A stretch of DNA of 64,000 bases. Origin: Flavobacterium inviolabile (GTDB lineage: Bacteria; Bacteroidota; Bacteroidia; Flavobacteriales; Flavobacteriaceae). The DNA lies in the NCBI RefSeq assembly GCF_013389455.1, contig NZ_CP058278.1:2170001-2234000 (forward strand). Direction: 5' to 3'. Each line of letters opens with the position of its first letter. Position 1 is the first letter of the stretch. Under the pieces are notes generated by a model. The model did not search any database. It was given only the letters and a program-made list of their open reading frames with translations, and was not told the origin of the DNA. Shown piece after piece: positions 53,031 to 60,814 of this stretch. Made by a program: the position numbers and the translations under genes.

Positions 53031-53465
53031 CAATCTTTGTTTGTCTATTGGTTATGGTTGCTGTACAATGACGGCTAACGCTCTAATTTACGCATTGCGT
53101 CAATCATCTTTGTATTTTGTATAAAGATGCGCTAAGTTAAGATGATTCTTGTTTTTTTATCTGAAATTATCAGAATTATATTTTTATGGGTGATTTTTTT
53201 GATAAAATAGAATACAAACTATGCGATAAAACAATTCTGTAAAAATGAAAAATCCCTTTATTAGAAAGGGATTAACAAGGGGGGAATATTTAGAAAAAAT
53301 TGTGGTTCGATCTCCATAAAGGGTTAGGGATTAATGTAATGGTTTGATATCTAAAGATATGTGGTTCGGGGTTTGACCTATGATCCACCCTTACTTTAAG
53401 CGGCTTTAGAAATAAAGCCGCTTTTTTTATGCTGTTTAATCCAACCAATAACACCACCTCAATCT
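53031..53465. other. Non-coding region with degenerate tRNA-His-like 3' end
   Basis: No gene is supported. Within it ATTGTGGTTC at 53299-53308 is identical to the tRNA-His anticodon loop region. The segment 53361-53393 resembles the tRNA T arm and 3' end (GTGGTTCGGGGTTTGACC... CCACCCTTA, against GTGGGTTCGAGACCC... TCACCCTTA). A hairpin AATCCCTTT-attag-AAAGGGATT occurs at 53251-53272. The region ends with a strong terminator at 53396-53431. Confidence 0.5.
53396..53431 (+). terminator. Terminator after the tRNA-His-like remnant
   Basis: AAGCGGCTTT-agaaat-AAAGCCGCTT stem and T7. It may be the original terminator of tRNA-His before insertion of the island. Confidence 0.75.
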
Positions 53466-53963
53466 TTACTTTATTACAAAAAACCGGATAAAGTATATCG
53501 TAAAAATGACTCCTCCAATTATAAAATAGCCGATAGCCTTATACCTGTTTTTGGCTTTTTTTTGTTCGTCAATAGCTACTTTCTCGTTTACCTTTACATC
53601 GCGGTAGCCTTCCGGCCTAAGTCCGTTCCGGAATCTTCTGTCCCTGGAATACATCATTTCCTCTTTTATACGGTACATCATCTTATAGTTTTTGGTATAG
53701 TTCACATAACCCCGGTAGATGACAATTAAACTTCCCACCAGCGGTAACACTAATGAAAGTATAATAGCCCAAATGAACTTTACATAAATATATTCCCTTT
53801 CTTCTTTCAGATCGGTATTTTGGGTCGTATTTGAAATCAGGTTTAAAGAAGTGACCTGAGAGTCGATATAAACACGATTGTTTAAGGATCTTCCATAATC
53901 CCTGCCCGCCTGGTTAACGGCCGACCTGATAAAACCTTTTGCTAAACTGTTAATGAATGCCAT
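53466..53963 (-). CDS. Two-helix membrane protein of unknown function
   Basis: A 165-residue protein with two hydrophobic helices (about residues 62-85 and 143-163), a basic soluble N-terminus (FIRSAVNQAGRDYGRSLNNR) and a basic central loop rich in Arg and Tyr (MYSRDRRFRNGLRPEGYRDV). No family is recognised. The composition is coding-like and there is no internal interruption. It is divergent from a possible 37-residue gene. Confidence 0.65.
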   Translation of the reverse strand: MAFINSLAKGFIRSAVNQAGRDYGRSLNNRVYIDSQVTSLNLISNTTQNTDLKEEREYIYVKFIWAIILSLVLPLVGSLIVIYRGYVNYTKNYKMMYRIKEEMMYSRDRRFRNGLRPEGYRDVKVNEKVAIDEQKKAKNRYKAIGYFIIGGVIFTIYFIRFFVIK

Positions 53964-53993
53964 ACTTTTTTATATTTAGATTATACGTTTTAT

Positions 53994-54107
53994 ATGCCTG
54001 TTGGAACAAGGCATAATGTTCAGTACAAACTTATTGAAGCGTATGACAGCGGCATTACGGTTTTCCGTAACCTGATATCGGATAGGAGAAGTGAAAAACT
54101 GTATTAA
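53994..54107 (+). CDS. Possible 37-residue small protein
   Basis: An ORF MPVGTRHNVQYKLIEAYDSG, then ITVFRNLISDRRSEKLY. The stretch is much less AT-rich than the DNA after it and has a balanced amino acid make-up, which suggests coding. TATATTTA at 53971-53978 is one base from the -7 consensus and lies 15 bases before the ATG. Short length means chance cannot be ruled out. Confidence 0.3.
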   Translation: MPVGTRHNVQYKLIEAYDSGITVFRNLISDRRSEKLY

Positions 54108-54297
54108 AAAACTTATATAAATTTAAATATATAAGAAAAATAGTATAATTTAGAATCATTACAAATTGTTTTATTTTTCAAAAATTGTGTTAATTACTAT
54201 TTTTTTACTATTTGATGTTGTTTTAATGTAAAAAATAGTCATAAAAATTTTTAATTTAATGAATTTTTATACATTTGAAGAGCAAATTTAAACTCTC
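54108..54297. other. Very AT-rich non-coding stretch
   Basis: No gene or stable hairpin is seen; mostly A/T runs leading to the promoter of the next small gene. Confidence 0.5.
54270..54277 (+). promoter_or_regulatory. -7 element of the 45-residue gene
   Basis: TACATTTG, a perfect TANNTTTG match, 20 bases before the ATG at 54298. Confidence 0.6.
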
Positions 54298-54435
54298 ATG
54301 TCTAATTTACTTGAATCAGTTATTAGGTTTTTTACAAAAAGCAAGAAAAAACAATTAAGTTTTGAAGGTAAATCCAATGTAAAAAGACGCGATGGAAAGA
54401 CACTTTCCAAAAAGAAAAAACAAAACTGGTATTAA
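54298..54435 (+). CDS. Small basic protein (45 residues)
   Basis: Encodes MSNLLESVIRFFTKSKKKQL, then SFEGKSNVKRRDGKTLSKKK and KQNWY. A short amphipathic N-terminal helix is followed by a strongly basic tail. It has a consensus -7 element upstream and a strong terminator directly after the stop, so a dedicated single-gene transcript is likely. The family is unknown; it could bind nucleic acid or the membrane surface. Confidence 0.6.
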   Translation: MSNLLESVIRFFTKSKKKQLSFEGKSNVKRRDGKTLSKKKKQNWY

Positions 54436-54474
54436 GAAAAGCCTCATTATTATAATGAGGCTTTTCTGTTTTTT
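54436..54474 (+). terminator. Terminator of the 45-residue gene
   Basis: AGAAAAGCCTCATTAT / ATAATGAGGCTTTTCT, about 16 bp with a one-base loop centre, followed by T6. Confidence 0.9.
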
Positions 54475-54497
54475 AACGATATAATACGTATATATTT

Positions 54498-54533
54498 AAA
54501 AGGCGGGACACAACGTGCCCCGCCTTTTTTTAT
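54498..54533. terminator. Terminator of the 302-residue membrane protein gene
   Basis: AAGGCGGGaCAC-aac-GTGcCCCGCCTT hairpin with flanking A and T runs, next to the stop at 54530. Confidence 0.85.
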
Positions 54534-55438
54534 TTGTTCGGATTTAAATCGATATAGGTACTAATGATATTGGGTGTTATCTTTTTTAATGTTTCCCCGG
54601 TTACCGGATGTTTCCCCGGACTATTGAACAATTCTATATTTCTTTCCGGCGATTTGGAATACCAGACTATAGGCTGGCCGCTTTCGTCAAAAAATACAAG
54701 AGAAGAACTGATGGGCAGCTGTTTGAATTCCAGTAGCAGTTTTTCATCTAAAGCGATAATTTTTCCCGATTTTGCTGTGGTATTGCAGTCAATAGCTTCA
54801 TAATGGTCACTGGTCCATATCATACAGTTTTTAGGTGTAAAAAAGTGTTCCGTCATGACCCAGATCAACAATATCAGCACTGTTGCACCACCAATAGCCC
54901 ATAAGAATTTTGCACTCCGTTCATTAATGGTCAGAGAACCTTTTGGCGGAACCGGTGGTATCCCGTCTTTTTTTTCATCATCTATATTGACAAAGCCTTG
55001 GATAGTATCAGGATTCTCCTTTTCATTAGCCATAGTTTCAGATTCACCCGGATCTGTTTCCGCTCCGGCAGAAGTTGGATTTGCTGCTTTTTGAAATTCT
55101 TTTGTAAATTTCTGAAGCGGCCTTGGCTTAAAATCCACTAAAATTGCGGCCATGTCAATAGCTTCATCCCGAAGTTCCGTTTCACCTTTTAAAAAAGTTC
55201 CTATCGGCTTAAAGCGATCGGTATCTTTTTTTATTTTTTGAACTTCGTCTTCCTTAAACTCAAATCCAAAGAAAATCCTGAAAGCTGATAAATCTTCCGG
55301 GTTTTTAGTTTCCGTAAAAATCCTGATGCACAAATCTCTCAATTTTGCAGCAGATGGATTTGGTATTTCCCCAAATTTTTCCTCTTTATATTTTGCCCTG
55401 ACGGCAGCTTTATAGGCTTCAATTATATTTTTTCTCAT
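54530..55438 (-). CDS. Single-pass membrane protein of unknown function
   Basis: A 302-residue protein from ATG 55438 (an upstream TTG at 55444 is less likely). Residues 1-95 form a cytoplasmic helical domain (AAKLRDLCIRIFTETKNPED, FRIFFGFEFKEDEVQKIKKD), residues 120-175 are a low-complexity acidic linker, and one membrane helix lies near 185-205 (FLWAIGGATVLILLIWVM). The extracytoplasmic C-terminal domain has CMIWTSDHYEAIDCNT with two cysteines. The layout resembles a sensor or anti-sigma type protein, but no such domain is recognised. A short ORF lies just upstream on the same strand. Confidence 0.7.
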   Translation of the reverse strand: MRKNIIEAYKAAVRAKYKEEKFGEIPNPSAAKLRDLCIRIFTETKNPEDLSAFRIFFGFEFKEDEVQKIKKDTDRFKPIGTFLKGETELRDEAIDMAAILVDFKPRPLQKFTKEFQKAANPTSAGAETDPGESETMANEKENPDTIQGFVNIDDEKKDGIPPVPPKGSLTINERSAKFLWAIGGATVLILLIWVMTEHFFTPKNCMIWTSDHYEAIDCNTTAKSGKIIALDEKLLLEFKQLPISSSLVFFDESGQPIVWYSKSPERNIELFNSPGKHPVTGETLKKITPNIISTYIDLNPNK

Positions 55439-55454
55439 AAGCAATAATCAGAAT

Positions 55455-55532
55455 TTATTGGAATAAAACGGAATCTTCAGGAATTGCCGGAATTACCGGA
55501 ATTCCATTGTAAGTACCTGAAATATTGGACAT
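55455..55532 (-). CDS. Possible 25-residue leader peptide with I-P repeats
   Basis: An ORF MSNISGTYNGIPVIPAIPED, then SVLFQ, ending 16 bp before the ATG of the 302-residue gene. It is in the expected place for a leader peptide. A full -7 match lies 45 bases upstream of its ATG. The I-P-x triplet repeat is encoded by ATTCC-rich units that look like tandem repeats in the DNA. It may be translated or may only be a repeat. Confidence 0.35.
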   Translation of the reverse strand: MSNISGTYNGIPVIPAIPEDSVLFQ

Positions 55533-55576
55533 TTCTTTGCCTCAGAATTAGTTCACGTCTTGACATGCATTAGAGA

Positions 55577-55584
55577 CAAATGTA
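55577..55584 (-). promoter_or_regulatory. -7 element for the leader ORF and membrane protein
   Basis: Minus-strand TACATTTG, perfect TANNTTTG match; no clear -33. Confidence 0.5.
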
Positions 55585-55633
55585 CAAAACTACTTCTAAC
55601 ATAGTGATGCGGAAAAACGTAATGTAATTATCC

Positions 55634-55746
55634 GGGAAGTATAATCTATACTACGTTTTTACTGCTTCACTACACTTCCCACAAGAAAAATCAAACGGCG
55701 TTGTCCTGAAAAAAAGGATCCGGATAGTACTCCGGACAGCAACGCC
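55634..55746 (+). promoter_or_regulatory. Structured leader before the small lipoprotein gene
   Basis: Inverted repeats are nested here: GGGAAGT (55634-55640) with ACTTCCC (55674-55680), enclosing AGTATA/TATACT. Then GGCGTTG (55697-55703) pairs with CAACGCC (55740-55746), enclosing the hairpin CCGGA-tagtac-TCCGG (55720-55735). GC content is much above that of the surroundings. There is no T-tract, so it is not a plain terminator. It ends 27 bp before the ATG at 55774. Confidence 0.45.
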
Positions 55747-55773
55747 CATGTCCAAATTTTAATTATTAAAATC

Positions 55774-56007
55774 ATGAAAAAAGTATTTTTTATAGCTGCA
55801 TTCGCAGTAACAGGAGTGTTGTTAGTATCATGCACAACAGACAATGAGGCAATGTTTGAACCAACTCAAAAACAAAATGAAACAGTATTTCAGAATCCTT
55901 ATGAAGGGGTTTATGCAAAAGACGGCGATACGATTCCGCCTAATGTTGGAGGTGGCGATACAGGAGGAGATGGTACATTACCAATCAAGCCGCCAAAAAA
56001 ACCATAA
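55774..56007 (+). CDS. Small secreted lipoprotein upstream of the histidine kinase
   Basis: A 77-residue protein with signal peptide MKKVFFIAAFAVTGVLLVSC and lipobox cysteine 20. The mature part is only about 58 residues, polar, and ends in a Gly/Pro/Lys-rich tail (PPNVGGGDTGGDGTLPIKPP). No fold is expected for the tail. It lies 45 bp before a TPR sensor kinase on the same strand. By position it could be a signal or ligand for that kinase, or an envelope-stress reporter; this is inference. Confidence 0.75.
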   Translation: MKKVFFIAAFAVTGVLLVSCTTDNEAMFEPTQKQNETVFQNPYEGVYAKDGDTIPPNVGGGDTGGDGTLPIKPPKKP

Positions 56008-56052
56008 TAAATGAGAATATAATTTAATTATAAAATTTAGTAATTTCGGGAA

Positions 56053-58017
56053 ATGATACTTAAAAAGTTTTGTTTCCCGTTTTTATTGGTACCAATTGTA
56101 ATAGTTCTGTTTTCCTGTTCAAAAGAAAAAAAGAATAATTCACAAAGGTATCCGCCGGTTGTGGACAGTATTAATATGCATATTCAGAATAGCGAAATTG
56201 AAACTGATACAACAAAAGAATTCCGATTAAAAGAAATTAATCTTGCCGAACGATTAGCCGGTCAGAATAATATTGATTCGCTGAGACTAAAGACAATGAA
56301 GACTAAAGCTGCTTTACTAAACAGCTATTATCCCGATAGTGCAAAAGCATATATTGAAAAGTATATAAAGCTTTCCAGAACAAAGAAAGATACTTTTCAT
56401 CTGGGCAATGCGATCAGAAATTTAGGATTATATGATCATTATCATGCGAATAATGACAAGGATGCTTTGATTTGTCTGGATGAGGCAAAAATTATTTTTG
56501 AAAATAAAAAAGATAGCCTTGAGGTTGTTTATACCCAGCTTTTGATTTCAGATGTATTGGAAAAGTCCAATGCCTATTTTGAAATGGAATCGATTAATAC
56601 GGATGCACTGGATTTTTTAAAAAACTCCGATATGACGTATTATTATGAGATAATTTATAATAATTTCGGTATTTCCTATAGAAATACCTACGATTTTGAC
56701 AGCTCTTTAAAGTATTACAATCTGGCGTATAAATTATCGGAAGACAAAGAGAATAAAGCGATTATAGCCAACAATATCGGACTGACCTTAATTTCCAAAG
56801 GTGATTATGAGGCCGCTATTGCCGTTTTAAAAAAGACCGAAAAACAGACCTCAAATAGCAGCACTCAGGCTAAAATACTGGATAATCTGGGACTGGCTTA
56901 TTTTAGAATGAAAGACAATAAAAGCCTGGAGTATTTTAAAAAAGGCTATGATTTGCGAAAATCGAATCAGATTAAAGACGATTTAATTATCAGCAGTATT
57001 CACTTGTCCGACTACTATAAAGACACGGATCCGGGACTTTCAAAAAAATATGCCCTGGAAGCTTATCATGGAGCAACCGATATTAACAGAATTGACGATC
57101 GGTTAGAAGCCCTGAAACTATTGACCGGTTTGAGTTCCGGTATGGAATCCCGGCAGTATTTTTTCAGGTACAGTACTCTGAATGATAGTATCACTAAAGT
57201 GCGGCAATCCAATAAAAACACATTTGCCAAAAACAAATACGATTATAAGGAAGCAAAAGCCAGTGAGGCGGAAAAAAGCCTGCAATTGGCCAAATCGGAA
57301 AACCAAAGGCTGGTTATGGCATTTGTTATTTTTGTGGTGGTGCTGATTGTTTTTATAATGTACTGGCGCCACAAAAAAGAAAAACAGCTTACAGCGGTAC
57401 GAAACGAAGCCCGTTTGCAGAATGAAAAACAACTGGAAAAATACAAAACGGAAACCCGGCTGTCTAAAAAAGTACATGATGAGCTGGCAAACGATGTTTT
57501 CAATACGATGACTTTTGCTGAATTAAAAGATTTATCAGATAAAGACAATAAGGAAGTACTGCTCAATTACCTGGATAAGATCTATAAAGGAAGCCGGAAT
57601 ATATCCCGTGAGAACAGTTCGGTCGATACGGGAGTAAATTATCCGGACCAGCTGAGGGACGTGATTAAAGGATATAAAAGCGATGCGGTGAATGTGATGT
57701 CTAACGGAATCGATACGATCGACTGGAATGCGACAGAACCCGGAAAGAAAATTGTGGTATATCGTGTTTTACAGGAACTGCTGGTGAATATGAAAAAACA
57801 CAGTAAGAGTACGATAGTGGTGATACGGTTCCAGATGAATGACGACAAAATCCAGATCGATTATTCCGATAATGGTATTGGTATTGCTAAAAATGACCTG
57901 ACTTTAAAAAACGGATTGCAAAATGTGGAAACCCGTATTGAAAGCATTAACGGAACCTATACTTTTGAATCTGTTCCTGAGAAAGGATTTAAAGTAAGTT
58001 TTTCATTTCCAAAGTAA
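56053..58017 (+). CDS. TPR-domain sensor histidine kinase
   Basis: A 654-residue kinase. It begins with a lipoprotein-like signal (lipobox cysteine 22 in IVIVLFSC), then about 380 residues of TPR-type helical repeats in the periplasm (NNFGISYRNTYDFDSSLKYY; NIGLTLISKGDYEAAIAVL). A membrane helix follows at about 420-438 (VMAFVIFVVVLIVFIMYW), then a coiled-coil linker. The dimerisation region carries histidine 475 in SKKVHDELANDVFNTM, followed by a HATPase domain with DNGIGIAKNDL. The layout is that of HisKA_3/NarX-like kinases with a TPR sensor, frequent in Bacteroidota. It lies 6 bp from its response regulator gene. Confidence 0.88.
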   Translation: MILKKFCFPFLLVPIVIVLFSCSKEKKNNSQRYPPVVDSINMHIQNSEIETDTTKEFRLKEINLAERLAGQNNIDSLRLKTMKTKAALLNSYYPDSAKAYIEKYIKLSRTKKDTFHLGNAIRNLGLYDHYHANNDKDALICLDEAKIIFENKKDSLEVVYTQLLISDVLEKSNAYFEMESINTDALDFLKNSDMTYYYEIIYNNFGISYRNTYDFDSSLKYYNLAYKLSEDKENKAIIANNIGLTLISKGDYEAAIAVLKKTEKQTSNSSTQAKILDNLGLAYFRMKDNKSLEYFKKGYDLRKSNQIKDDLIISSIHLSDYYKDTDPGLSKKYALEAYHGATDINRIDDRLEALKLLTGLSSGMESRQYFFRYSTLNDSITKVRQSNKNTFAKNKYDYKEAKASEAEKSLQLAKSENQRLVMAFVIFVVVLIVFIMYWRHKKEKQLTAVRNEARLQNEKQLEKYKTETRLSKKVHDELANDVFNTMTFAELKDLSDKDNKEVLLNYLDKIYKGSRNISRENSSVDTGVNYPDQLRDVIKGYKSDAVNVMSNGIDTIDWNATEPGKKIVVYRVLQELLVNMKKHSKSTIVVIRFQMNDDKIQIDYSDNGIGIAKNDLTLKNGLQNVETRIESINGTYTFESVPEKGFKVSFSFPK

Positions 58018-58022
58018 ATTAC

Positions 58023-58685
58023 ATGAATATGTTTAGAAAGATTTTAATTGCCGAAGATTTTGATACTGTGAATTTAGGAGTAAAACAACTGTTGGAAGAG
58101 TTCGCACCAAAAGAGAATATTCAGCATGTACAGTATTGTGACGATGCCTTGTTAAAAGTTAAAAGAGCCCTTTTTGATAAAGAGCCGTTTGATTTGTTAA
58201 TCAGCGATTTGTCTTTTGTAGAGAACATGTTTCGCGAGAACAAATTAAATTCGGGTGAAGAACTCATCGCTGCGATCCGCAAAGAACAACCGGATATAAA
58301 AGTCATTGTTTATTCTGTAGAAACAAAACCGTATGTCATTAAGTATTTGTTAGAAGAACTGGATTGTAATGCCTATATCAGTAAGAGCCGGGAAAGCATG
58401 CGGGAATTCAGGCAGGCTATAAAAGTGATTTCCGGCAGTGATGAGAAGTTTGTATCGCCGGAATTGAAATACAGTAAGGCGGAAACGGAGCTGGATGAAA
58501 TTGACGAGCTGGATATTAAGATCATTGCGGCGCTGTCAAAAGGTGCCGATCAGAATGAAATTGCCGATGATCTGAATTATAGCCGGAGCAGTATCGAAAA
58601 ACGTATCAATCGATTAAAAACATCGCTCAAGGCTAAAAACAACCCGCATCTTGTAGCGATTTCAAAAGATCTGGGATTAATTTAG
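58023..58685 (+). CDS. Response regulator, LuxR-type output
   Basis: A 220-residue regulator. The receiver domain (1-130) has the acidic pair at D12 and the phosphorylated aspartate D62 (LLISDLSF). The output HTH is at about residues 160-210 (IIAALSKGADQNEIADDLNY, SRSSIEKRINRLK), a NarL/LuxR-like helix set. It starts 6 bp after the kinase stop, so the two form a two-component system. Target genes are unknown; the small lipoprotein gene upstream is a candidate. Confidence 0.9.
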   Translation: MNMFRKILIAEDFDTVNLGVKQLLEEFAPKENIQHVQYCDDALLKVKRALFDKEPFDLLISDLSFVENMFRENKLNSGEELIAAIRKEQPDIKVIVYSVETKPYVIKYLLEELDCNAYISKSRESMREFRQAIKVISGSDEKFVSPELKYSKAETELDEIDELDIKIIAALSKGADQNEIADDLNYSRSSIEKRINRLKTSLKAKNNPHLVAISKDLGLI

Positions 58686-58697
58686 AAAAAATGAAGT

Positions 58698-58735
58698 ACA
58701 AAAAAACGCCTCCATTCCGGGGGCGTTTTTTATTT
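58698..58735 (+). terminator. Terminator of the two-component operon
   Basis: AAAACGCC...GGCGTTTT stem with loop, T6 after it. Confidence 0.85.
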
Positions 58736-58828
58736 CCGGCTATTTAAAAATTGCTTTTACGGAAACCCGTAATGGATTCATCCGTAGTAGGTATAGTTTT
58801 GAAGTGTTAAACAAAATATAAAGCAATA

Positions 58829-59881
58829 ATGGAACTAATTACCCAAATCAAATCCTTAGCGGATAAAATCAATCAGTTAAAAGATAAAATAGAAACGGAA
58901 GAATCAACAAAACACGCTTTTGTATTGCCGTTTATAAACCTGTTAGGTTATGACACTTTTAATCCGACAGAAGTAGTACCGGAATTTACAGCAGATATCG
59001 GACTGAAAAAAGGCGAAAAAGTGGATTATGCTATTTTTCAAAATGAAGAGCCGATTCTTATTGTAGAATGCAAAAACTGGAAAGAAGACCTTACGGTACA
59101 CAATTCACAACTGTTTCGCTATTTCCATGTTTCCAAAACAAGATTTGCGCTATTGACAAACGGGATCCAGTATCAGTTTTATACGGATCTGGAAGAAAAA
59201 AACAAAATGGATGAAAAACCATTTTTAGAGTTTGATATTACCAATCTGAAAGAGAATACGGTTCACGAAATCAATAAATTCCACAAATCCCATTTTGATG
59301 TCGATAAAATTGTAGACAATGCCAGTGCTTTAAAATATACCCGGGAGATCCAGAAACAGATCAGCGAAGAACTGCAAACCCCGTCGAATGAATTTGTAAG
59401 ACTTTTTGCTAACAGGGTATACGCAGGACGATTAACCGAAAAGGTAATGGAAGAATTCAAAGGACTGGTACATCGCGCCTATAACCAGTTGATTAGTGAT
59501 AAAATCAACGACCGGCTGAACTCTGCTTTAAATAAGGAAGCACAAAAACAAAAAACAGACCAGGTTGAAGCCGTTGAAGAGACTAAGATCAACACGACCG
59601 AAGAAGAAATGGAAGGCTATAGAATTGTAGTGGCTATTTTGAGAAGAAAACTGCCTACAGACAGGATCGTTTGCCGGGATACCCAATCGTATTTCGGAAT
59701 ATTACTGGACGATAACAATCGCAAGCCATTGTGCCGTTTGCATTTAAATGGCGGTAAAAAATATATCGGATTATTTCATGAGCAAAAAAATGAAGTAAAG
59801 CAGCACATCCAGTCGGTTGACGACATCTATCTGTTTGAAAAAGAACTCCTGACAACTGCAGCGCTTTATGAAACAGAATAA
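58829..59881 (+). CDS. HsdR-N-like PD-(D/E)XK protein
   Basis: A 350-residue protein. Residues 25-140 match the N-terminal nuclease-type domain of type I restriction subunit R: D66 in KVDYAIF and E80-x-K82 in PILIVECKNW form the PD-(D/E)XK core. No helicase domain follows, and no HsdM or HsdS gene is nearby. The C-terminal part is a charged coiled-coil linker and a small beta domain (YRIVVAILRRKLPTDRIV; DDIYLFEKELL). It may be a stand-alone nuclease. It is the first gene of a six-gene operon and overlaps the next gene by 14 bp. Confidence 0.8.
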   Translation: MELITQIKSLADKINQLKDKIETEESTKHAFVLPFINLLGYDTFNPTEVVPEFTADIGLKKGEKVDYAIFQNEEPILIVECKNWKEDLTVHNSQLFRYFHVSKTRFALLTNGIQYQFYTDLEEKNKMDEKPFLEFDITNLKENTVHEINKFHKSHFDVDKIVDNASALKYTREIQKQISEELQTPSNEFVRLFANRVYAGRLTEKVMEEFKGLVHRAYNQLISDKINDRLNSALNKEAQKQKTDQVEAVEETKINTTEEEMEGYRIVVAILRRKLPTDRIVCRDTQSYFGILLDDNNRKPLCRLHLNGGKKYIGLFHEQKNEVKQHIQSVDDIYLFEKELLTTAALYETE

Positions 59882-60377
59882 AACCAAAACCCTGTTACTG
59901 CTTTTACTGGCAGGTTTTATGGGAATACCTGTTACTGCGCAGGTAAAAAGCAACCTGATTGCTTCCTGTTGCGAGAGTGACGGAGGAAGATGCTCCGGAT
60001 CCAGTTATTGTTCTGCCTGTACGAATTGTAGCCGTTGTAAGCATTGTAAAGCTGGCGGAACCTGTGGTGCCTGCAGTAATGAAAGCAGTGATAGGGAAGC
60101 GCGAACGTATCGGAAAAAGGCAGACCGAAAACCGGTAGTTATAATCGATAAAGCTGTTAAAACGACTAAAAAAACGTTGTACTATACCAATCAGCCCATA
60201 TTTATAACCGTTGCCTTTGTCAATCTCCGGCAAGGTCCCGGAACCAATTATAAAATACTGGAAAAAGTAATGAAAGGCAGCCGGGTTTTATATATCGAAA
60301 CAACGGAAGCCTGGATCAAAGTCAAAGCAGAAAAAACAGGCACTATAGGCTATCTGCATAGCGACAACCTCAAATAA
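59868..60377 (+). CDS. Secreted Cys-rich SH3-domain protein
   Basis: A 169-residue exported protein. A signal peptide ends at about residue 24 (GIPVTA|Q). Residues 34-69 hold ten cysteines, five of them in a strict every-third-residue run (YCSACTNCSRCKHCK), which suggests metal binding or a disulfide-laddered fold. A linker follows, then a bacterial SH3 domain (about 113-168, FVNLRQGPGTNYKILEKV) of the kind that binds cell-wall peptides. It starts inside the end of the preceding gene, so it is translationally coupled. Confidence 0.8.
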   Translation: MKQNKTKTLLLLLLAGFMGIPVTAQVKSNLIASCCESDGGRCSGSSYCSACTNCSRCKHCKAGGTCGACSNESSDREARTYRKKADRKPVVIIDKAVKTTKKTLYYTNQPIFITVAFVNLRQGPGTNYKILEKVMKGSRVLYIETTEAWIKVKAEKTGTIGYLHSDNLK

Positions 60378-60400
60378 ACAACCTTAATAAATGTATATAG

Positions 60401-60811
60401 ATGAATACAACTATTGCCATGTCAATTGAATTAAAAAGTCATTTTCTCCGACTGTATCAGATGGCGTTATCCGATGACAGCTTTGATGTTTTAGAGCTAC
60501 AGATGCTTTATCATTTTGCAGACGAAAGAGGCATCCCGAAGGATGAACTGGATAAACTTTTTATGAATCCGGTCAGTACTGAAACAGTGCTTCCGGAAGA
60601 TCTGGAAACGCGAATCGAGTACCTCTATGACCTTACCCGGATTATGTGGGCAGACGGAAAAATTACCGATGATGAAAAGAATACCTTAAAAAAGTATTGT
60701 AAAAAGTTTCAATTTCTTGAGGAAAACATAGAAGAGCTGGTGAATTATCTGATTGATTGCGTCCAGAAAGGAATTAAAAAGGAAGAAATTATTAATCAAT
60801 TAAACGCATAA
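60401..60811 (+). CDS. TerB-like domain protein
   Basis: A 136-residue all-helical protein that fits the TerB/DjlA-like fold: paired helices, with acidic metal-type sites in ALSDDSFDVLELQMLYHFAD and MWADGKITDDEKNTLKKY. TerB proteins in the tellurite-resistance/stress cluster bind metals and sit at the inner face of the membrane. No TerC, TerD or other Ter genes are here. Start at 60401; an in-frame ATG at 60419 is also possible. It is in the middle of the operon. Confidence 0.72.
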   Translation: MNTTIAMSIELKSHFLRLYQMALSDDSFDVLELQMLYHFADERGIPKDELDKLFMNPVSTETVLPEDLETRIEYLYDLTRIMWADGKITDDEKNTLKKYCKKFQFLEENIEELVNYLIDCVQKGIKKEEIINQLNA

Positions 60812-60814
60812 ACG

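Noticed and set aside
53251..53272. AATCCCTTT hairpin as a terminator
   Set aside because: Only five T follow on the minus strand and no gene ends there; function unclear.
55460..55505. Array of five GGAAT units with 9-10 bp spacing as a DNA-binding site array
   Set aside because: Three of the five units are in frame with a minus-strand ORF and encode I-P-x repeats, so codon repetition explains the period as well as helical phasing does. Kept only as an alternative reading of the leader ORF.
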